In this document: positions 1 through 8,873 of the stretch, piece by piece
Layout: each line of letters begins with the position of its first letter
How positions within the stretch are numbered: the first letter of the stretch is position 1
Source: an uncultured Paracoccaceae bacterium
Lineage (GTDB): Bacteria > Pseudomonadota > Alphaproteobacteria > Rhodobacterales > Rhodobacteraceae
NCBI GenBank assembly: GCA_905182355.1
Contig: CAJJBH010000022.1
Coordinates: 62,001-126,000 of the forward strand
Length of the DNA: 64,000 nucleotides
Direction: 5' to 3'
Program-made: the position numbers and the translations under genes
The notes under the pieces: generated by a model
What the model was told of the DNA's origin: nothing
Seen by the model: the letters and a program-made list of their open reading frames with translations, nothing else
Databases searched by the model: none

Positions 1-1
1 G

Positions 2-520
2 AGTGAACGCGGCACACCCAGCCCGGGATCAGTGGTGTTTGCAGGCGTTGAAGGCACCCGCCCAGTTTTGGTTGAATTGCAGGCCTTGGTCGCACCCAGC
101 CCACATTCCCAAGCTCGCAGAACTGTTGTGGGTTGGGATGGGGGACGTTTGGCAATGATCCTTGCCGTTTTGGAATCGCGCTGTGGCATTCCGTTTGCAG
201 GCCTTGATGTGTATTTAAATGTAGCAGGTGGCATGAAAATTAGCGAACCCGCAGCCGATCTGGCTGTGGCCGCCGCATTGCTAAGCGCACGTGAAGATGT
301 CGCTTTGCCTGAAGGGGCCGTTGTTTTTGGTGAAATTAGCCTGTCTGGAGCCCTAAGACCTGCTCCACAGACCGAAAACAGGTTGAAAGAGGCGCAAAAA
401 CTTGGTTTTACCTCGGCAATAGCGCCGTCAGGTGGAAAAACGATAGATGTAGTTGGCATGTCCCTCAATCAAATGAGTGATTTGACGGCTTTTGTAGGTG
501 AAGTATTTGGCGCAGGTTAA
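2..520 (+). CDS. radA: DNA repair protein RadA (Sms), C-terminal part
   Basis: This is the 3' end of a gene whose beginning lies outside the window; the frame is open from base 2. The 172 visible residues match the C-terminal Lon-protease-like domain of RadA/Sms, including the stretches GLDVYLNVAGGMKISEPAADL and VVFGEISLSGALRP, both typical of that domain. The zinc finger and RecA-like ATPase domain would lie upstream. RadA promotes branch migration and processing of recombination intermediates in the cytoplasm. cvpA and purF follow on the same strand, an order common in Rhodobacteraceae. The identification is from recognised family sequence; only the extent of the missing part is unknown. 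Confidence 0.95.
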   Translation, partial: SERGTPSPGSVVFAGVEGTRPVLVELQALVAPSPHSQARRTVVGWDGGRLAMILAVLESRCGIPFAGLDVYLNVAGGMKISEPAADLAVAAALLSAREDVALPEGAVVFGEISLSGALRPAPQTENRLKEAQKLGFTSAIAPSGGKTIDVVGMSLNQMSDLTAFVGEVFGAG

Positions 521-546
521 GCTCCGGATTTGAAAGGTAGATACCG

Positions 547-1101
547 ATGGATTTCACAATTATTGACGGCGTTGTCGCCATAGTTATTATCCTATCCGCC
601 TTACTGGCCTATGGCCGCGGGTTGGTGCGTGAAATCATGGCCATCGTTGGCTGGGTTGCTGCTGCAGTCTTAGGTTTCTTGTTTGCGCCACGTGTCGAAC
701 CACTGGTCCGCGAAATTCCAGTTGTGGGCGATATTATCGCGGACAGCTGCGAACTTAGCACCATTGGGGCCTTTGCTATCGTCTTTTCCATTGCCCTCAT
801 CGTGATGTCCCTTTTCACACCGCTGTTTTCTTCGCTTATCCGCCGCTCTGCCTTGGGTGGTTTGGATCAAGGGCTGGGATTTTTGTTCGGCGTTGTGCGT
901 GGGCTTCTCCTCGTGGCAATTGCATTCTTTGTCTATGACACGGTCATTACAGGCCAAGAATCCACAATGGTCGACGAAAGCCGTTCTGCTGCAGTGTTTG
1001 GTCGCTTTACAGTTTACATCCAAGAACAAGAGCCAGAACAGGCGCTTGGTTGGATCACAGCACGATACGAAAATCTTGTTGGTACATGTGGCGCTGAATA
1101 A
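547..1101 (+). CDS. cvpA: CvpA family inner-membrane protein
   Basis: This 184-residue protein has about four hydrophobic segments (near residues 5-25, 30-48, 70-95 and 110-130) and a polar C-terminal tail, the usual shape of CvpA. It opens with the family-like MDFTIIDGVVAIVIILSAL. CvpA is named for a role in colicin V production in E. coli and is now linked to envelope homeostasis; its molecular activity is uncertain. The gene follows radA by 26 bases with a purine-rich site before the ATG, and precedes purF, as in many proteobacteria. Confidence is high for the family and low for any precise function. Confidence 0.9.
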   Translation: MDFTIIDGVVAIVIILSALLAYGRGLVREIMAIVGWVAAAVLGFLFAPRVEPLVREIPVVGDIIADSCELSTIGAFAIVFSIALIVMSLFTPLFSSLIRRSALGGLDQGLGFLFGVVRGLLLVAIAFFVYDTVITGQESTMVDESRSAAVFGRFTVYIQEQEPEQALGWITARYENLVGTCGAE

Positions 1102-1148
1102 TTGACCGAAGGACCTGCCGGTAAATCTATGGCAACTTTCTAATCCAA

Positions 1149-1185
1149 TCACGAAACTATCACATAAACTATGATAGTTTCGTGA
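1149..1185. repeat. 14-bp perfect inverted repeat between cvpA and purF
   Basis: The arms at 1149-1162 and 1172-1185 are exact reverse complements (left arm tcacgaaactatca) around a 9-base loop. A nested palindrome at 1166-1180 (aaactat-g-atagttt) reuses the right arm, so the heptamer AAACTAT occurs at 1154 and 1166 and inverted at 1174. No T-run follows, so it is not a classical intrinsic terminator. A separate 10-bp palindrome, gggttaaccc, sits at 1212-1221, just before purF. The site could be an operator, an RNA hairpin separating cvpA from purF expression, or an atypical terminator; the sequence alone does not decide. Confidence 0.7.
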
Positions 1186-1249
1186 CATGCGCCGCGAACC
1201 TGCGTAACAGAGGGTTAACCCCAAACGTTGACGGATTCGGAGCTGCACT

Positions 1250-2719
1250 TTGTCCCAACACATGCCCCCCGCCCATCCCTTTGATGACGATAAACTAAAG
1301 GAGGAATGTGGCGTCTTTGGTGTCATTGGAACAAAAGACTCGGCCAACTTTGTTGCCCTTGGCCTACACGCCCTCCAACACCGCGGACAAGAAGCTGGTG
1401 GCATTGTCAGCTATGACGCTGAACAAGGGTTCCAATCGGCTCGTCGTTTTGGATATGTGCGCGACAACTTTACATCACAAAAGATTATGGAAACCTTGCC
1501 CGGACCGCTGGCCATCGGGCACGTCCGCTATTCAACGTCTGGTTCCAAAGGCCAAACCGCGATCCGCGATGTTCAGCCTTTCTTTGGTGAATTTGCCATG
1601 GGTGGCGCTGCAATTGCTCACAACGGCAACATCACAAACGCCAATGCGCTGCGCCGTGAACTGATTGAACGCGGTTCAATTTTCCAAAGTTCTTCCGACA
1701 GCGAGTGCATCATTCACCTGATGGCCCGCTCGTTACAACGCAATATTCCTGAGCGGATGGAAGATGCGCTGCGCCGTGTTGAGGGTGCGTTTTCCATCGT
1801 CGCCATGACCCGCACCAAATTGATCGGTGTGCGCGATCCCTTGGGTGTGCGCCCCTTGGTCTTGGGCAAAATTGGTGATGGTTGGGCGCTTAGCTCTGAA
1901 ACCTGCGCATTAGACATCATCGGTGCCGAATTTGTACGCGAGATCGAACCAGGCGAAATGGTCGTCATAAGCGAACAACACGGCATCCAAAGCCATTTCC
2001 CCTTCCGCCGTGTGGCTCCGCGTTTTTGTATATTTGAACACGTCTATTTCTCGCGTCCCGACAGCATTCTTGGTGGTCGTTCCGTCTATGAAACCCGTGA
2101 ATCGATTGGTCGCGAACTGGCAAAAGAAGCTCCGGTTGACGCGGATTTGGTTTGCCCTGTCCCTGACAGCGGCACACCTGCAGCCATCGGTTTCTCCCTT
2201 CAATCGGGCATCCCGTTTGCGATGGGCATCATCCGCAATCAATATGTGGGCCGCACGTTTATCGAACCATCCGAACAAATTCGCAACATGGGTGTGCGCC
2301 TGAAGTTGAATGTGAACCGCGCCTTGGTGCGGGGCAAGCGGATCATTCTTGTAGACGATTCTGTTGTGCGCGGGACAACATCACGCAAAATCAAAGAGAT
2401 GATTTTGGACGCTGGTGCTGCCGAAGTGCACTTCCGTATCGCGTCACCACCAACTGCATGGCCCTGCTTTTACGGGGTCGACACACCGCAGCGCGACAAA
2501 TTGCTAGCCGCAACGATGTCTGAGGACGAAATGCGCGACCACCTAAATGTGGACAGTCTTAAATTTATCTCACTAGACGGGCTTTATCGCGCCGTCGGTG
2601 AAGAAAAAGGCCGTAACAACAAGTGTCCTCAATATTGCGATGCATGTTTCTCTGGCGATTACCCCGTAAAACCAAGCGACCAAATTAGCGATGGTTTTGA
2701 AATGAAAGCGACGAAATAA
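1250..2719 (+). CDS. purF: Amidophosphoribosyltransferase (PurF)
   Basis: PurF transfers ammonia from glutamine to PRPP to make phosphoribosylamine, the first committed step of purine synthesis. It has 489 residues. An Ntn-type glutaminase domain has its nucleophile at Cys20 after a short propeptide (KEECGVFG). A phosphoribosyltransferase domain carries the PRPP loop IILVDDSVVRGTTS near residues 364-377. The four cysteine contexts of the Bacillus-type 4Fe-4S enzyme are present (RFCIFEHV, WPCFYGVD, and CPQYCDACF near the C-terminus). The start is TTG at 1250: a GGAG at 1239-1242 lies 7 bases upstream, whereas the next ATG at 1262 would be 19 bases away. Confidence 0.97.
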   Translation: MSQHMPPAHPFDDDKLKEECGVFGVIGTKDSANFVALGLHALQHRGQEAGGIVSYDAEQGFQSARRFGYVRDNFTSQKIMETLPGPLAIGHVRYSTSGSKGQTAIRDVQPFFGEFAMGGAAIAHNGNITNANALRRELIERGSIFQSSSDSECIIHLMARSLQRNIPERMEDALRRVEGAFSIVAMTRTKLIGVRDPLGVRPLVLGKIGDGWALSSETCALDIIGAEFVREIEPGEMVVISEQHGIQSHFPFRRVAPRFCIFEHVYFSRPDSILGGRSVYETRESIGRELAKEAPVDADLVCPVPDSGTPAAIGFSLQSGIPFAMGIIRNQYVGRTFIEPSEQIRNMGVRLKLNVNRALVRGKRIILVDDSVVRGTTSRKIKEMILDAGAAEVHFRIASPPTAWPCFYGVDTPQRDKLLAATMSEDEMRDHLNVDSLKFISLDGLYRAVGEEKGRNNKCPQYCDACFSGDYPVKPSDQISDGFEMKATK

Positions 2720-2785
2720 GCAATCTTCCGCTTTCCAACCAACATCTTGTCAGAATATGTCAGTACCCTCTGATATAGGTATCTC

Positions 2786-3189
2786 ATGGAACCTTTATCA
2801 CAGGCCGTCCTAAACGTTGTTTCAAACTGGCCAAAACCAGCACAGTGCCATTTCGATACGCTGCGTACTTCAGTGCATGATGCGGCGAAAGCTGCGAAGA
2901 TTGTCACGCTTACCGAGACGTTAAAGTGGAACGAACCTGCGCGGTTGCCCGAAAAAGTGGGATTGTGTCAACGTTGCGCACAAGTTGGTCCGCCAAACGC
3001 CCCGACGCGCTGGGTGTATTCCTCAACTTTAATTCGACCCTGCCAGAAACGATGCGCATTCTGTACCCGGCGATATTCGTGTTAGACGGCAAACGTTCAA
3101 TATACTTACCACTGAATGCACCCTTCCCTGCAGATGCCCTGCATCGCTGCGCTCTTCTGACGCTTACTTACCACTGCGCAAAAACTTGA
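2786..3189 (+). pseudogene. DUF1801-domain protein, disrupted by a frameshift
   Basis: The reading frame starting at 2786 encodes the N-terminal half of a DUF1801 (YdhG-like) protein up to TLKWNEPARLPEK. The rest of the domain (SGIVSTLRTSW, FNSTLPETMRILYP, ending LTLTYHCAKT) continues in the -1 frame, ending at 3189. The switch falls at the five-A run at 2952-2956; one additional A would join both halves into a normal protein of about 134 residues. The original frame otherwise ends at 3085 with an unrelated tail. It may be a genuine broken gene or a homopolymer error in the assembly. The A run is not in phase for a canonical -1 slippery heptamer. Function of the family is unclear. Confidence 0.7.
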
Positions 3190-3220
3190 CCTTTAGGCAA
3201 ATTCGCCGCATCACGCAGGC

Positions 3221-3856
3221 ATGATAAAAACAGCTCTCATCACCGGCGCGTCACGCGGCCTAGGTGCCGCCCTTGCGCTTGCGCTTTGCGACACACATCA
3301 TATCATCGCAGTGGCGAAAACCACTGGTGCACTGGAGGAATTGGATGACCTGATCCAAGCCAAAGGCGGCAGCGCCACACTTGCGCCAATGGATGTGACC
3401 AATGCAGACGCCATGGCAACGTTGTGTCGCGGTATTTATGACCGTTGGACCACCCTTGATATGTGGCTGCACACAGCAGTACATGCAGCCCCCCTTACTC
3501 CAACATCGCATATCGACACAAAAGACTTGGCCAAGTCGATCACTGGGAATATCACAGCTACGGCCACATTGATTTCATATGTAGCACCCCTTCTTGGGAA
3601 AACGGGACAAGCTGTGTTCTTTGACGATCCACGTGCTGGGCAGCAATTCTTTGGCAGTTACGGTGCGACAAAAGCGGCGCAAATCGCGCTGGCACGCAGT
3701 TGGCAGTCCGAAACGGTAACCACAGGGCCGAAGGTGCATATCGTTACGCCTGAACCTATGCCTACAGCCACGCGTGCACGGTTCTATCCGGGCGAAAACC
3801 GCGCAACACTCAATGACCCCCAGACACAAGCCGTAAAAATCCTCGCCTCGCTCTGA
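3221..3856 (+). CDS. Short-chain dehydrogenase-like protein with degenerate active site
   Basis: This 211-residue Rossmann-fold protein has the NAD(P)-binding glycine motif TGASRGLG at residues 8-15 and a YGATKAA segment supplying the usual Tyr and Lys of classical SDRs. Two hallmarks are missing. The NNAG structural motif is replaced by [10 protein letters not shown], and the position about 13 residues before the Tyr, normally Ser, falls in [10 protein letters not shown]. It is shorter than a typical SDR (about 250 residues). Substrate is unknown. It lies between the broken DUF1801 gene and surE on the same strand. It could be a true oxidoreductase of a divergent subfamily or a nucleotide-binding protein without catalysis. 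Confidence 0.8.
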   Translation: MIKTALITGASRGLGAALALALCDTHHIIAVAKTTGALEELDDLIQAKGGSATLAPMDVTNADAMATLCRGIYDRWTTLDMWLHTAVHAAPLTPTSHIDTKDLAKSITGNITATATLISYVAPLLGKTGQAVFFDDPRAGQQFFGSYGATKAAQIALARSWQSETVTTGPKVHIVTPEPMPTATRARFYPGENRATLNDPQTQAVKILASL

Positions 3857-3965
3857 GTCTTATCCGCAACGTCCCTCGTTCATCTTGCCAAAAAAACTTC
3901 TGCCGGAGGCTACTGCTCTTGCCGCACCGCTCACCCTTGCTTATCAAAGCGCAAAGGGGCCAATC

Positions 3966-4751
3966 ATGCGCATTTTGATCACCAACGACGACGGAATAAC
4001 AGCACCAGGGCTGCAAGTCCTTGAGGCTATCGCAAATGAAATCGCGGGCCCAGCAGGCGCAGTTTGGACTGTAGCGCCTGCATTTGAACAATCTGGCGTA
4101 GGGCACTGCATCAGCTACACCCATCCAATGATGATCAGCCAAATGGGCGAACGCCGTTATGCAGCTGAAGGGTCACCCGCTGACTGTGTCCTTGCTGGAT
4201 TACACGAAGTGATGAAAGACAACCGTCCTGATCTGGTTTTGTCTGGTGTAAACCGCGGCAACAATTCAGCTGAAAATACGTTGTATTCAGGAACAATCGG
4301 GGCCGCGATGGAGGCGGCATTGCAAGGCCTACCAGCTATAGCTTTGTCGCAATATTTTGGCCCAGAAAACCTGGACATCGAAAACCCATTTGAGGCAGCT
4401 GCACAGCATGGCGCTGATGTCGTACGCCGAATTTTAGCAGCGACACCAAGCGAAGATGCAGACTATTCCCTGTTTTATAACGTAAATTTTCCACCTGTGC
4501 CCGCCGCAGATGTAAAAGGCATTCGCGTTGCCGCGCAAGGACGTCGTCCAAACACCGGTTTTTCAACTGAAGCACACAATGCTCCATCAGGACGCCGCTT
4601 CCTTTGGATAAAAGGTGGCGATCAACGTGCCGTTTGCGCTGCGGGAACTGACGCGGCTGTAAACCTAGATGGATATATTTCAGTTACGCCAATGCGTGCC
4701 GACTTGACCGACCACTCTGTTATCGATGCACACAAAGGCATCAACACATGA
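3966..4751 (+). CDS. surE: 5'/3'-nucleotidase SurE
   Basis: SurE is a metal-dependent nucleoside monophosphate phosphatase linked to survival in stationary phase. The N-terminal [15 protein letters not shown] carries the metal-binding Asp pair, followed by the family motifs [20 protein letters not shown] and [12 protein letters not shown] chose ATG 3966 because SurE proteins begin at this motif and an AAGGGG site lies just upstream; the open frame extends back to 3885 without family sequence. The product has 261 residues, a normal length. Its stop overlaps the pcm start by four bases (ATGA), which indicates translational coupling. The surE-pcm-nlpD order also occurs in E. coli. Confidence 0.96.
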   Translation: MRILITNDDGITAPGLQVLEAIANEIAGPAGAVWTVAPAFEQSGVGHCISYTHPMMISQMGERRYAAEGSPADCVLAGLHEVMKDNRPDLVLSGVNRGNNSAENTLYSGTIGAAMEAALQGLPAIALSQYFGPENLDIENPFEAAAQHGADVVRRILAATPSEDADYSLFYNVNFPPVPAADVKGIRVAAQGRRPNTGFSTEAHNAPSGRRFLWIKGGDQRAVCAAGTDAAVNLDGYISVTPMRADLTDHSVIDAHKGINT

Positions 4752-5416
4752 ACGAAGACGTGTCCAAAGAACTACCAAACGACGCAGAACGCAAAATGCA
4801 GTTTCTCTATGCATTGCGATCAAAGGGTGTGACGGACAAACGTGTCTTAGAGGCTATGGAAAGCATTGATCGTGGCCCATTTGTACGTGGGTTATTTGCG
4901 GATCGCGCTTATGAAGACATGCCTTTGCCCATCGCCTGTGGTCAAACGATCAGCCAACCTTCGGTCGTAGGGTTGATGTCGCAGGCGCTTAACATTTCAC
5001 CACGCGACAAAGTTTTGGAGGTTGGAACGGGTTCCGGTTATCAAGCCGCGATCCTAAGCAAACTGGCACGTCGCGTTTATACCGTTGACCGTTACCGCCG
5101 TCTTGTACGTGAAGCCCGCGAAATATTTGATATGTTGGACCTGACAAATATCACGGCACTCACTGGGGATGGTAGTTTTGGACTGCCAGAACAAGCCCCG
5201 TTTGACCGGATCATTGTGACAGCAGCGGCGGAGGATCCGCCCGGTCCTTTGCTTGCCCAACTTAAGATGGGTGGCATAATGGTTGTCCCCGTCGGACAGT
5301 CAGATACCGTTCAAAGCCTAATCAAAGTGCATAAAACAGAAAGCGGGTTAGAGTATTCCGAACTGCGACCTGTTCGGTTTGTACCTTTGCTTGAAGGGCT
5401 TGGAAAAGACGCCTAA
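4748..5416 (+). CDS. pcm: Protein-L-isoaspartate O-methyltransferase
   Basis: This enzyme methylates isoaspartyl residues in aged proteins with S-adenosylmethionine, which allows repair. The 222-residue protein shows the family segment [18 protein letters not shown] near residues 58-75, the SAM-binding motif [13 protein letters not shown] near residue 90, and the later [16 protein letters not shown] block. The C-terminal [12 protein letters not shown] is also characteristic. It starts within the last codon of surE, so the two protein- and nucleotide-salvage functions are made together. The next gene, a LysM/M23 lipoprotein, follows after 159 bases with no evident terminator. Confidence 0.96.
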   Translation: MNEDVSKELPNDAERKMQFLYALRSKGVTDKRVLEAMESIDRGPFVRGLFADRAYEDMPLPIACGQTISQPSVVGLMSQALNISPRDKVLEVGTGSGYQAAILSKLARRVYTVDRYRRLVREAREIFDMLDLTNITALTGDGSFGLPEQAPFDRIIVTAAAEDPPGPLLAQLKMGGIMVVPVGQSDTVQSLIKVHKTESGLEYSELRPVRFVPLLEGLGKDA

Positions 5417-5575
5417 TCCGCGCAGCGAACACGACGAACCTGCATCGAAAATATCCGCGCTTTTGTGCTATTTCTTGCTAAAACCGCCCCGCAAAGACAT
5501 CTAGTAAAACGTCTCAAAATCGGGTAAAAGTTCACAAAAGCTTCGCGCAAAACGAGGCCGCAAGAGGACAAGCAG

Positions 5576-6784
5576 ATGAGCATTTTACACCGCATCCAAG
5601 GTACACACCTGCGTATCTTGATGGCAACTGTTGCGCTCGGCGCATTAACAGCATGTGGCGACCAACCATTTGATGTTGATTTACGTGGTTTGAATGGCGG
5701 GTTTACAACTGCAAATGCCGCTGCAAATTCCACAGCGGATCGGCCCAAAGCTGACAACCGTGGTGTAATTTCTTACCCTAATTATCAAGTGGCCGTTGCC
5801 AATCGCGGCGACACTTTGAATGACGTCGCCAATCGGCTTGGATTAGATGCGGCAGAGCTTGCTAAATTTAACGGCGTCGCTGCTGATATACCGCTGCGCA
5901 AAGATGAAATTATCGCCCTGCCCCGCCGTGTGGTAGAACCCTCGCCGCAAACTGGTTTTTTTGGCACTGGTCCTATTCAACCGCAGCCGGTTGATGTCAC
6001 AACACTGGCGGGCAACGCGATCAATAACGCGCCTGACACTGCGGTAACAACCGCAACTCTTCCTTCGTTGGCAGCCCCACAAACGGGCCTAGAGCCAATC
6101 CGCCACAAAGTGGAACGTGGTGAAACTGCATTTACAGTTGCTAGACTTTATCAAGTTTCGGCCAAATCGTTGGCTGAATGGAACGGTCTGGGCAGCGATT
6201 TTGCCATCCGCGAAGGCCAGTTCTTATTGATCCCAGTGGCCAAGAAAAACCCACCTAAACGCCAACGCGATGCCGCTGCCACGCAGGCCCCCGGTCAAGG
6301 CTCTCCAACACCAACACCTCCAAGCGCCACCAAACCTTTGCCGAAAGACGATACCGTCGCTAAAACGCCAAAAGCGGCAACCAAAACTGTTGAGCCAATC
6401 GCAGATGTAGGCAAGCAAACTGCATCTGCAAAGGCCGCGAAGATGACGTTCCCAGTAAGTGGGTCAATCATCCGCGAATACGCCAAAGGTAAAAACGAAG
6501 GCATCAACATCAAAGGCGGCGCAGGTACCAACGTAATAGCCGCCGCTGCTGGTACAGTTGCAGCAATCACCAAAAGTGGTGATGGCATCCCAATCATAGT
6601 TGTACGCCATCCCGACAACCTCTTGACCGTCTATGCCAATGTCACCAACGTTAAGGTCAAAAAGGGCGACAGTTTACGTCGCGGTCAAGGCATTGCAAAT
6701 TTACGTACAGGTGATGATGCATATGTGCATTTTGAAGTGCGCAACGGTTTTGACAGCGTCGATCCATTGCCGTTCCTACGTTAG
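5576..6784 (+). CDS. nlpD: NlpD-like LysM/M23 lipoprotein
   Basis: The 402-residue protein starts with a lipoprotein signal peptide whose lipobox LTAC puts the lipidated Cys at residue 27. Two LysM peptidoglycan-binding repeats follow, at about 70-116 and 175-221, then a Pro/Ala/Lys-rich linker and a C-terminal M23 (LytM) domain from about 290. The M23 zinc-binding signatures look degenerate: the HxxxD region reads KNEGINI and the HLHFE motif reads YVHFE. A non-enzymatic amidase-activator role like that of E. coli NlpD is therefore likely, though inferred. The position after surE-pcm matches the E. coli gene order. It should sit in the cell envelope facing the periplasm. Confidence 0.88.
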   Translation: MSILHRIQGTHLRILMATVALGALTACGDQPFDVDLRGLNGGFTTANAAANSTADRPKADNRGVISYPNYQVAVANRGDTLNDVANRLGLDAAELAKFNGVAADIPLRKDEIIALPRRVVEPSPQTGFFGTGPIQPQPVDVTTLAGNAINNAPDTAVTTATLPSLAAPQTGLEPIRHKVERGETAFTVARLYQVSAKSLAEWNGLGSDFAIREGQFLLIPVAKKNPPKRQRDAAATQAPGQGSPTPTPPSATKPLPKDDTVAKTPKAATKTVEPIADVGKQTASAKAAKMTFPVSGSIIREYAKGKNEGINIKGGAGTNVIAAAAGTVAAITKSGDGIPIIVVRHPDNLLTVYANVTNVKVKKGDSLRRGQGIANLRTGDDAYVHFEVRNGFDSVDPLPFLR

Positions 6785-6975
6785 AATGACCTAGCAAGCT
6801 GTCAATGTGACCACTTAATGCCAATGGTAGAGATTGCTATATTCAAGTCAAACCTTCGCCACATTTGTACGAAAAACACCTTTGATTTGACTTGATTCAA
6901 CGCCGAAAGCCTTAGTGACGCCGTGTTTCCAGTTCAGAAACAATCCAACAAAAATGTTCGGATTGGTTTTTAGTT

Positions 6976-8022
6976 ATGGCTATTTTTTATGCCTACAGCG
7001 ATGTGATTTTTGGGACCCAAAGCACGATAGATGGGAACCCTGTAAACTACAATTTTGCACCTAGTGGCTCCAATTGGCGCTACACAGGAACTGACACATA
7101 TTTCGTTGTTCAAGAAGAAGATGGTGCAACCAACTTCAATGGTGATCCAACAAATGAACAAGTGTCAGCACAAGAACAGTTTGGCGGCGTGGGCGAACAA
7201 ACCGTTGATATTGGTGGCACAGATCGACAGTTGATCTGGGATTATACCTTTACGGTTTCACAAACTGTCGCGGGTGTCACAACGACATGGCAAGTTGCAG
7301 TTATCGACGTTGATTTGAACAATGACAACGATCTAAACGATGCAGGCGAGGACGGATATTTCTTAGTTTTCCCAGACGGTTTACCGCCCGCAGATACCAA
7401 TCTTAGCATTGGTGGGATTTCCGCAAACTCAGATTTCACCCCTCACACCGCGTTGGGTGGATATGTCGTTTGTTTCGAAGCAGGCACCTTGATCGAAACC
7501 ATCGACGGTCCACGGGCAATCGAAACACTGGAAGACGGCGACATGATCGAAACCCGTGATGGTGGTATGCAACCCTTGCGTTGGTCGGGGTGCACCACAG
7601 TTGTCGCCACAGGTGATCTGGCCCCTGTCGTCATTACCGCTGGCACATTTGGCAGCACCACCGACCTTGTTGTGTCCCCGCAACACGCTGTTTTGATCAC
7701 AGGGTGGCGCGCTGAATTGTTTTATAGAGAAGACGAGGTCTTGGTGTGGGCAGTTGACTTGTTGGATCACGACGGCGTTTATCGTCGTCCCGGTGGTGTG
7801 GTCAACTATTGGCACATTTTGTTTGATGCACATCAGGTTGTAACTGCATCAGGCCTCTGGAGCGAGAGCCTTTACCCTGGCGAGATGACCATGGATGCCA
7901 TCAGCCCCAAATCAAGGTGCGAAATAAATGAGCTGTTGGAAGATATAACAACGTACGGCCCAAAAGCCGCGCCGTGCATTCGCAAATTTGAAGCGGCGGT
8001 GATGTCAGCGGCCTACGCATAA
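6976..8022 (+). CDS. Hint-domain protein (Hint_2 type), first copy
   Basis: The 348-residue protein has an N-terminal region of about 165 residues rich in Asp, Asn and Gly. It includes an acidic run VDLNNDNDLNDAGEDG that resembles calcium-binding loops. The Hint domain begins at Cys166 (CFEAGTLIET), continues through VVSPQHAVLI, and ends with HILFDAHQVV. Hint domains catalyse self-cleavage or ester chemistry in hedgehog proteins and inteins. Proteins of this shape are common in roseobacters, often with repeats or secretion signals, but their function is unknown. No signal peptide is visible. The 191-base upstream gap holds only weak inverted repeats. The stop is 11 bases from the convergent DUF815 gene. 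Confidence 0.88.
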   Translation: MAIFYAYSDVIFGTQSTIDGNPVNYNFAPSGSNWRYTGTDTYFVVQEEDGATNFNGDPTNEQVSAQEQFGGVGEQTVDIGGTDRQLIWDYTFTVSQTVAGVTTTWQVAVIDVDLNNDNDLNDAGEDGYFLVFPDGLPPADTNLSIGGISANSDFTPHTALGGYVVCFEAGTLIETIDGPRAIETLEDGDMIETRDGGMQPLRWSGCTTVVATGDLAPVVITAGTFGSTTDLVVSPQHAVLITGWRAELFYREDEVLVWAVDLLDHDGVYRRPGGVVNYWHILFDAHQVVTASGLWSESLYPGEMTMDAISPKSRCEINELLEDITTYGPKAAPCIRKFEAAVMSAAYA

Positions 8023-8033
8023 GCCGCGCAGGT

Positions 8034-8873
8034 TTAAAGCTTAACCCCGTGACGCCCTGCAAGGTCCGTAAAGAATTGCCATGCAACCCGCCCAGAACGT
8101 GACCCACGTGTGGCCTGCCACTCAATCGCTTCAGCCCGCAAGATATCTGATGCAATTTGCAGATTATGCGCGTCGCAATATCCTTGGATCATTCGCAAAT
8201 ATTGGTCTTGGTCACAGGCGTAAAAGCCCAACCAAAGTCCAAATCGATCAGACAACGATACTTTTTCTTCGACAGCTTCTGCTGGGTTAATCGCAGAACC
8301 ACGTTCATTTTCGATCATGTCGCGTGGCATAAGGTGGCGACGGTTTGATGTGGCGTACAGCACCACATTATCTGGTCGCCCTTCGATCCCACCATCTAGA
8401 ATGGCCTTCAACGACTTATAATGCGCGTCATCTTGACCAAAGCTAAGGTCATCACAAAACAGAATAAATCGATCTTCGGACGCCCGTAAAAGGTTCAACA
8501 GTCGGGAGACCGATGGCAGGTCTTCGCGCTGTAATTCTACGATTTTAAGGTCAGCGTGTGTTTCTTGAACATCAGCGTGGATTGCTTTGACAAGACTGGA
8601 CTTACCCATACCACGCGCGCCCCACAACAGCGCATTGTTTGCTGGCAGACCCTGTGCAAACTGGCGCGTGTTGGCAAGCAAAGTGTCACGTGAACGATCA
8701 ACACCAATCAAAAGATTTAATGCCACACCTGATACATCTGGCACGGCCACCAACCGATCAGGCCCGGTGTGCCAAACAAACGCACTAGCGGATGAAAAGT
8801 CTGGTGCGGGCAAAGGGGCTGGTGCTAGACGTTCTAAAGCTTGCGCAATCCGATCCAAAAAACCGTCATTCAC
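8034..8873 (-). CDS. AAA+ ATPase of the DUF815 family
   Basis: This 279-residue protein has an N-terminal helical region of about 75 residues and an AAA+ core. The Walker A is WGARGMGKSS and the Walker B-like ILFCDDLSF follows; an Arg-rich YATSNRRHLMPRDM block is typical of DUF815. The biochemical role of the family is not established. It overlaps the end of tatC by four bases (ATGA), so it is the last gene of a tatA-tatB-tatC-DUF815 operon. A link to twin-arginine export is suggested by position only. Confidence 0.9.
   Translation of the reverse strand: MNDGFLDRIAQALERLAPAPLPAPDFSSASAFVWHTGPDRLVAVPDVSGVALNLLIGVDRSRDTLLANTRQFAQGLPANNALLWGARGMGKSSLVKAIHADVQETHADLKIVELQREDLPSVSRLLNLLRASEDRFILFCDDLSFGQDDAHYKSLKAILDGGIEGRPDNVVLYATSNRRHLMPRDMIENERGSAINPAEAVEEKVSLSDRFGLWLGFYACDQDQYLRMIQGYCDAHNLQIASDILRAEAIEWQATRGSRSGRVAWQFFTDLAGRHGVKL

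Noticed and set aside
670-1404. 244-codon minus-strand ORF across cvpA and purF
   Set aside because: It spans two recognised genes and the hairpin between them; the Cys-rich translation has no recognisable domain.
2952-2956. Programmed -1 frameshifting in the DUF1801 gene
   Set aside because: The codon phase around the five A residues does not form a canonical X-XXY-YYZ heptamer, so a mutation or sequencing error is simpler.
6887-6900. ttgac-N4-ttcaa upstream of the first Hint gene as an FnrL box
   Set aside because: Two of ten core positions deviate and there is no supporting context; matches at this level are expected by chance. A 10-bp inverted repeat with a 33-base spacer (6843-6852, 6886-6895) in the same gap is also too loose to call.
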